Source: Sinomonas atrocyanea (GTDB lineage: Bacteria; Actinomycetota; Actinomycetes; Actinomycetales; Micrococcaceae). Taken from it: a DNA stretch of 64,000 bases. Where the stretch lies: NCBI RefSeq assembly GCF_001577305.1, contig NZ_CP014518.1:1922001-1986000 (forward strand), written 5' to 3'. Below are positions 59,487-64,000 of the stretch, piece after piece. Positions within the stretch are counted from its first letter, which is position 1. Each line of letters opens with the position of its first letter. The translations under genes and the position numbers were made by a program. The notes below the pieces were generated by a model, which saw nothing but the letters and a program-made list of their open reading frames with translations, was not told the origin of the DNA and ran no database searches.

Positions 59487-61268
59487 TCAGAGGCCGAGGT
59501 CGGCCTCGAACGAACCCTCCTCGAGCCGCGCGCGCAGCGTCTGGAGGAAGCGGCCCGCGTCCGCCCCGTCGACGAGGCGGTGGTCGTAGGTGAGCGAGAG
59601 GTACATCATCGAGCGGATCGAGATGACGTCGTCGCCCTCGGCGTTCTGGGACACCCACGGACGCTTGACGATCGCGCCCGTGCCGAGGATCGCGACCTGC
59701 GGCTGGTTGATGATCGGCGTATCGAACAGGGCACCGACGGAGCCGATGTTGGTGATGCTGAACGTACCGCCCGAGAGCTCGTCGGGGCCGATCTTGTTGT
59801 TGCGCGTGCGCGCAGCGACGTCGGCGATGCGCCCGGCCAGGCCCGCGAGGTTGAGGTCACCGGCGTTGTTGATCACCGGGACGAGGAGGCCCTTGTCCGT
59901 GTCCACCGCGATCGCGAGGTGCTCCGCGTTGTGGTACGTGATCTGCTGGGTCTCCTCGTTGTACTCCGCGTTGAGCTTGGGGTGCTGCTTGAGCGCCTCG
60001 GCCACGGCCTTCGCGATGAACGGGAGGAAGGTCAGCTTGACGCCGTTCTGGGCCTGGAACTGGGCCTTGGCGCGGTCGCGGAGCTTGGCGATCTTCGTCA
60101 TGTCGACCTCGTGCACCTGCGTGAGCTGGGTCGAGGTGTCCAGGGACTCGCGCATGCGGCGGGCGATGACCTGGCGGATCCGCGGGGCCTTCTCCGTGGT
60201 CCCGCGCAGCGAGGACGCGGCACCGTTGGCTGCTGCGCCGCCGGCGGCCGGGGCCGCGGGGGCGCTCGGGGCCGCCGCGGGGGCGGGGGCAGCAGCGGCG
60301 TTCTTCGCCTCGACCGCGGCGAGGACGTCCTGCTTCCGGATGCGTCCGCCGACGCCCGTGCCGGTCAGGGAGGTCACGTCGATCCCGTGCTGGTTCGCGA
60401 GCTTGCGCACGAGCGGGGTCACGTAGCCCGACTCGCCGCCCTGGGCAGGGGCTGCGGGAGCGGCGGGGGCAGGAGCCGCTGCCGGAGCGGCGGCGGGAGC
60501 CGGTGCCGCGGCAGGAGCGGGTGCAGGCGCCGCGGCAGGAGCGGGTGCAGGCGCCGCGGGCGCCGCGGCTGCGGGAGCCTCGGCCGCCGGAGCAGCCGCG
60601 GGCTCGGGGGCTGCCTGCGGAGCGGGCGCGGCCTGGGCCGGGGCGCCGGAGCCGATGACCGCGAGCACGGCACCGACCTCGGCCGTCTCGTCCTCGGAGA
60701 CGCGGATCTCGAGCAGGGTGCCGGCGACGGGGGATGGAACCTCGGTGTCGACCTTGTCGGTGGAGACCTCGAGCAGCGGCTCGTCGACCTCCACGGTCTC
60801 GCCGACGGCCTTGAGCCAGCGGGTCACCGTGCCTTCGGTGACGCTCTCGCCGAGGGCGGGGAGGGTCACCTCGTGCCCCTCGGCCGGTGCACCGCCGGAC
60901 GCGGCAGCGGGCTCCGGGGCGGCGGCAGGCTCGGGCTCGGGGGCGGAGGCCTGCTCGGGCTCGGCGGCGGGTGCCGGAGCCTGCTCGGCCTCCTGGGCGG
61001 CGGGCGCACCGGAGTCGTCCGGCGAGGACGCGCCGTCGCCGATCACCGCCAGCGGGGAGCCGACCTCGGCGGTCTCGTCCTCGGCGACGAGGATCTGCTC
61101 GAGGATGCCAGCGACCGGCGAAGGGATCTCGGTGTCGACCTTGTCGGTGGACACCTCGACGAGGGGCTCGTCGATCTCGACGCGGTCGCCGACCTGCTTC
61201 AGCCAGCGGGTGACGGTGCCTTCGGTGACGCTCTCACCGAGGGCGGGAAGGTTGACGGATTCAGACAT
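59487..61268 (-). CDS. sucB: 2-oxoglutarate dehydrogenase E2 (dihydrolipoyl acyltransferase)
   Basis: 593-residue E2 subunit. Two lipoyl domains have modified lysines in VEVSTDKVDTEIPSPVAG (about residue 43) and LEVSTDKVDTEVPSPVAG (about 172). Long Ala/Pro/Glu linkers follow (about 80-125 and 210-280, the second with a tandem 24-bp DNA repeat). The E3/E1-binding domain VTPLVRKLANQHGIDVTSLTGTG spans about 283-320, and the catalytic domain ends in the acyltransferase motif YDHRLVDGADAGRFL (about 565-579). Actinobacterial SucB serves pyruvate and 2-oxoglutarate complexes alike. It lies downstream of lpdA in the same orientation. Specificity for succinyl versus acetyl is inferred. Confidence 0.93.
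   Translation of the reverse strand: MSESVNLPALGESVTEGTVTRWLKQVGDRVEIDEPLVEVSTDKVDTEIPSPVAGILEQILVAEDETAEVGSPLAVIGDGASSPDDSGAPAAQEAEQAPAPAAEPEQASAPEPEPAAAPEPAAASGGAPAEGHEVTLPALGESVTEGTVTRWLKAVGETVEVDEPLLEVSTDKVDTEVPSPVAGTLLEIRVSEDETAEVGAVLAVIGSGAPAQAAPAPQAAPEPAAAPAAEAPAAAAPAAPAPAPAAAPAPAPAAAPAPAAAPAAAPAPAAPAAPAQGGESGYVTPLVRKLANQHGIDVTSLTGTGVGGRIRKQDVLAAVEAKNAAAAPAPAAAPSAPAAPAAGGAAANGAASSLRGTTEKAPRIRQVIARRMRESLDTSTQLTQVHEVDMTKIAKLRDRAKAQFQAQNGVKLTFLPFIAKAVAEALKQHPKLNAEYNEETQQITYHNAEHLAIAVDTDKGLLVPVINNAGDLNLAGLAGRIADVAARTRNNKIGPDELSGGTFSITNIGSVGALFDTPIINQPQVAILGTGAIVKRPWVSQNAEGDDVISIRSMMYLSLTYDHRLVDGADAGRFLQTLRARLEEGSFEADLGL
60508..60555 (-). repeat. Exact 24-bp tandem duplication in the sucB linker
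   Basis: Two identical 24-bp units (60508-60531 and 60532-60555) in the Ala/Pro linker, adding eight residues each of the GAAPAPAPAA type. Confidence 0.85.
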
Positions 61269-61319
61269 GGGTCCCCGTGCTCCTAAATTCTTCTGCGTGC
61301 GAATGGTGTCGGGGTCGGC

Positions 61320-62702
61320 TCAGCCGTGCAGCGGCTTGCCGGCCAGAGCCAGGTGGGCCTCGCCGAGCGCCTCGTTCTGCGTCGGGTGGGCGTGGATGAA
61401 CTGGGCCACGTCCTCCGGGTAGGCCTCCCAGTTGACGATGAGCTGGGCCTCGCCGATCTGCTCGCCCATGCGGGCGCCGATCATGTGGACGCCGACGATC
61501 GGGCCTTCCTTCTGGCGGACGACCTTGATGATGCCGGACGTGCCCAGGATCGAGCTCTTGCCGTTGCCCGCGAGGTTGTACTCCTGGGTCTGGACCTGGT
61601 CCTCGCCGAACTTCTCCTTGGCGGCCTTCTCCGTGTAGCCGACGGTGGCGATCTCGGGGTCGCAGTAGGTGACCTTAGGGATGTTGACGTCCTCGACGAC
61701 GACGGGGTTGAGGCCGGCGATCTCCTCGGCCACGAAGATGCCCTGCTGGAAGCCGCGGTGCGCGAGCTGGACGCCCGGGACGATGTCGCCGACCGCGTAG
61801 ACGTTCCCGACACCGGTGTGCAGGCGCTCGTTGGTGATGACGAAGCCGCGGTCGATTGTGATGCCGGCCTCTTCGAAGCCCAGGTTCGCGGTTACGGGGC
61901 CCCGGCCCACCGCGACGAGGAGCAGGTCCGCCTCGAACGTCTTCCCGTCCACGAGCGTGACCTTGACGCCGTTCTCGTCCTGCTCGACGCCCTGGAAGAA
62001 CGTGCCGGTGCTGAACTTGATGCCGCGCTTCTTGAAGGCACGCTCGAGCTGCTTGACGATTGCGGCGTCCTCGTTCGGGACGAGCGAGGGCAGGCCCTCC
62101 ACGATCGTGACGTCGACGCCGAAGGACTTCCAGACCGAGGCGAACTCGACGCCGATGACGCCGCCGCCGAGGACGATCACGCTGTTGGGCACGTAGTCGA
62201 GCTCGAGCGCCTGGTCGGACGTGATGACCCGGCCGCCGATCTCGAGGCCCGGGAGGCTGCGGGAGTAGGAGCCCGTCGCGAGGATGATGTTCTTGCCCGT
62301 GTAGTCGGTGCCCGCCACGGTCACGGTGCTCGGGCCGGTCAGGCGGCCCTCGCCCTCGATGACGGTGATGCCCTTGGACTTGATGAGGCCCGTGAGGCCC
62401 TTGAACTTGCCGGCGATGATGCCGCCCTTGTAGGCGTTCACGGCGTTCATGTCGATGCTGTCCAGCGTCACGTTCACGCCGTACTTGGAGGCGTCGCGGG
62501 CGTGGTCGGCCAGCTCGGCCGAGTGCAGGAGGGCCTTGGTCGGGATGCAGCCGTTGTGCAGGCACGTGCCGCCCAGCTTGCCCTTCTCGACGAGTCCGAC
62601 CGAGAAGCCGAGCTCCGAGGCCCGGAGCGCCGCGGCGTAGCCGCCACTTCCGCCGCCGAGGATCAAGATGTCGAATTCGTGCGCAGTTGCCGCTTCGGCC
62701 AC
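61320..62702 (-). CDS. lpdA: Dihydrolipoyl dehydrogenase (E3)
   Basis: 460-residue FAD/NAD flavoprotein that reoxidises dihydrolipoamide of the 2-oxoacid dehydrogenase complexes. FAD-binding ILGGGSGGYAAALRASELG lies near residues 12-30, the redox disulfide is GGTCLHNGCIPTK (Cys about 43 and 48), the NAD-binding GGGVIGVEFASVWKSFG is near 180-196, and the catalytic His-Glu dyad is in HAHPTQNEALGEA near 438-450. GTG start with AGGGAGC upstream. Expressed ahead of sucB. In mycobacteria Lpd also serves peroxide defence. Confidence 0.97.
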   Translation of the reverse strand: MAEAATAHEFDILILGGGSGGYAAALRASELGFSVGLVEKGKLGGTCLHNGCIPTKALLHSAELADHARDASKYGVNVTLDSIDMNAVNAYKGGIIAGKFKGLTGLIKSKGITVIEGEGRLTGPSTVTVAGTDYTGKNIILATGSYSRSLPGLEIGGRVITSDQALELDYVPNSVIVLGGGVIGVEFASVWKSFGVDVTIVEGLPSLVPNEDAAIVKQLERAFKKRGIKFSTGTFFQGVEQDENGVKVTLVDGKTFEADLLLVAVGRGPVTANLGFEEAGITIDRGFVITNERLHTGVGNVYAVGDIVPGVQLAHRGFQQGIFVAEEIAGLNPVVVEDVNIPKVTYCDPEIATVGYTEKAAKEKFGEDQVQTQEYNLAGNGKSSILGTSGIIKVVRQKEGPIVGVHMIGARMGEQIGEAQLIVNWEAYPEDVAQFIHAHPTQNEALGEAHLALAGKPLHG

Positions 62703-62925
62703 GTGGACGCTCCCTCGCCTTGTGGACGGCGTGTTCCGCCGTCGAATGTGACAGTTGCCTGCGGCGGTCCGCGCAGGCCCGGTATCAGGGAAACCCTATA
62801 TCCCCGACCGACTATGCTCCACCTTCGCGGAACGTTTGTCCCGGCCTTGTGTCAAGAGTCACGGGAACTCTAGCACTTTCGCAGCATGGACTTTCAATTC
62901 CACTTCATGAAATTTCGAGGGATGC
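62703..62925. other. Intergenic region upstream of lpdA
   Basis: 223 bp with no gene. It contains an AT-rich block (62870-62922) where the minus strand has TAGAGT at about 62870 and TTGAAA about 19 bp upstream, and TTGACA at about 62852; TATAGG lies at about 62800. Any of these could drive lpdA; I cannot choose. Confidence 0.4.
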
Positions 62926-62970
62926 GATGCGGCCGCCCGGAAGCCGCGCCCGGCTCCGGGCGGCCGCATC
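62926..62970 (-). terminator. Hairpin terminator after pepA
   Basis: 20-bp stem with one bulged A (arms 62926-62946 and 62951-62970), immediately after the pepA stop. Confidence 0.8.
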
Positions 62971-62971
62971 C

Positions 62972-64000
62972 TCACGGACGGCCGGCCGACTCGAGGTACC
63001 CCACGAGCGTGCGGACCGTGGATCCGGTGCCCTGCTTCGGGGTGTGCCCGTAGGGCGAGCCGGTGTTGAAGGCCGGCCCCGCGATGTCGAGGTGTGCCCA
63101 CGGCACGGAGCTGCCGTCCGGGCGCTTGCCCACGAACTCCTTCAGGAAGATGGCGGCCGTCAGCATCCCGCCGGGCCGCTCGCCGACATTGGCGATGTCC
63201 GCCGTCGCGGAGTCCAGACCCGCCCGCAGCTCCTCGGGCAGCGGCATGGGCCACGCGGCCTCACCCGCCGCTGCGGCGGCGTCGAGCAGCGGCCGGGTCA
63301 CCTCGTCGTCGCCCATCACGCCGGCGGTGCGCGTGCCGAGCGCCACGAGCGCCGCCCCGGTGAGCGTGGCGACGTCGATGACGGCGTCGGGGTTCTCCTC
63401 GCACGCTGCGACGAGGCCGTCGGCCATGACGAGCCGGCCCTCGGCGTCGGTGTTGAGCACCTCGACGGTGGTACCCCCGCGGATCGTGATGACGTCGGAG
63501 GGCCGCTGCGCGCTGCCCGAGGGCATGTTCTCCGCCACACACAGCCACGCGGTCACCTTCACGGGCAGGCCCAGGCGCGCCGCCGCGAGGGTCGCGTTCA
63601 GGACCGTGGCGGCCCCGGCCATGTCGCTCTTCATCTGGTCCATGTTGGCCGCGGGCTTGATCGAGATCCCGCCCGAGTCGAAGGTGATGCCCTTGCCGAC
63701 GAGGTGGACGGCGCGCGCTCCGGAGGGGCGGGAGGGCACGTACTCGACCTTGACGAGGCGCGGCGGCCGGGCCGACCCCTGTCCGACGGCGAGGATGCCG
63801 CCGAACCCGTCCTTCGCGAGCCGCTTCTCATCGAAGACGGTGACCTTGACGGGCAGGCCCTTCGCGAGGTCCTTGGCCGCCTCCGCGAAGGCCTCGGGGT
63901 AGAGCTGGCTCGGGGGCATGTTGACGAGCGTGCGCGTGGCGTTGACGGAGGCCCCGAGCACCGCCGCGCGCGCCAGTGCGGCGTCCGCCTCTGCGGTCCC
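62972..64000 (-). CDS. pepA: Leucyl aminopeptidase (M17), N terminus beyond window
   Basis: 343 C-terminal residues of a cytosol aminopeptidase; the frame stays open to base 64000, so the N-terminal domain lies outside. Zinc/manganese-binding and catalytic motifs: VGKGITFDSGGISIKPAANMDQMKSDMAGAA, and the M17 signature NTDAEGRLVMADGL (encoded near 63418-63459). NATRTLVNMPPSQLYPEAFAEAA marks the domain junction. It releases N-terminal residues from peptides and may follow the tricorn and proteasome in protein turnover. A good hairpin follows the stop. Confidence 0.94.
   Translation of the reverse strand, partial: GTAEADAALARAAVLGASVNATRTLVNMPPSQLYPEAFAEAAKDLAKGLPVKVTVFDEKRLAKDGFGGILAVGQGSARPPRLVKVEYVPSRPSGARAVHLVGKGITFDSGGISIKPAANMDQMKSDMAGAATVLNATLAAARLGLPVKVTAWLCVAENMPSGSAQRPSDVITIRGGTTVEVLNTDAEGRLVMADGLVAACEENPDAVIDVATLTGAALVALGTRTAGVMGDDEVTRPLLDAAAAAGEAAWPMPLPEELRAGLDSATADIANVGERPGGMLTAAIFLKEFVGKRPDGSSVPWAHLDIAGPAFNTGSPYGHTPKQGTGSTVRTLVGYLESAGRP

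Noticed and set aside
1..64000. tRNA, rRNA, insertion sequence, prophage or restriction/defence genes
   Set aside because: None found by reading both strands; every substantial region is accounted for by conserved core genes.

Overview
The window is 64 kb of very GC-rich chromosomal DNA from an actinobacterium. Gene content and order point to the Micrococcaceae (Arthrobacter/Sinomonas-like): polyphosphate glucokinase, an Rv2175c-type regulator, a DivIVA/SepF division module without MreB, GlnE-controlled glutamine synthetase, an actinobacterial tricorn protease, and a MurE whose substrate loop reads DDPH rather than the DNPR typical of meso-diaminopimelate enzymes, which suggests lysine-type peptidoglycan. 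Genus placement is inference. I see no insertion sequences, prophage, CRISPR, tRNA or rRNA genes; this is core chromosome.

Layout. (1) 1-12.1 kb: 5'-truncated ROK glucokinase, an esterase/membrane-protein pair, PlsC acyltransferase, class II DAHP synthase, a PASTA Ser/Thr kinase, a LysM/transglycosylase cell-wall hydrolase, an Rv2175c-like regulator, a polyprenyl diphosphate synthase, a lipoprotein, DinB and a DUF3040 membrane protein. The order aroG - kinase - Rv2175c - idsA - mraZ resembles that of Mycobacterium. (2) 12.1-32.4 kb: complete division and cell-wall (dcw) cluster: mraZ, rsmH, ftsL-like, ftsI, murE, murF, mraY, murD, ftsW, murG, murC, ftsQ, ftsZ, pgeF, yggS, sepF, yggT, divIVA. 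Most genes overlap or abut. (3) 32.5-40.2 kb: lspA, rluD-type synthase, dnaE, a small membrane protein, hisD, nrdR. (4) 40.3-51.1 kb: ppgK, map, a 62-residue protein, panB, then the nitrogen block glnA2 - glnE - cupin - glnA1, followed by RDD and DUF4191 membrane proteins. (5) 51.2-64 kb: lipA/lipB, a non-RD Ser/Thr kinase, tricorn protease, an OsmC protein, a membrane protein, sucB and lpdA (2-oxoacid dehydrogenase E2/E3, which needs the lipoate made by LipA/LipB), and a truncated leucyl aminopeptidase.

The most informative signals lie between genes. A four-copy 10-bp direct repeat overlaps the mraZ promoter and looks like the MraZ operator; about 220 bp upstream is a 19-bp tandem array on the opposite strand that shares a 12-mer with it, which I have not seen described. 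A 38-bp four-element GlnR-type box precedes glnA1, a pair of NrdR boxes 21 bp apart precedes nrdR, and three RTCAC-N4-GTRAY palindromes precede the LysM hydrolase. Fourteen genes share one layout: a TANNNT-like -10 hexamer 6-7 nt before the start codon, the signature of leaderless transcripts.

Three core genes (ftsI, glnA2, tricorn) carry a single-base frameshift, each where a run of six C or G would restore the frame but only five are present. This looks more like a systematic homopolymer error than biology, but it should be checked in reads.
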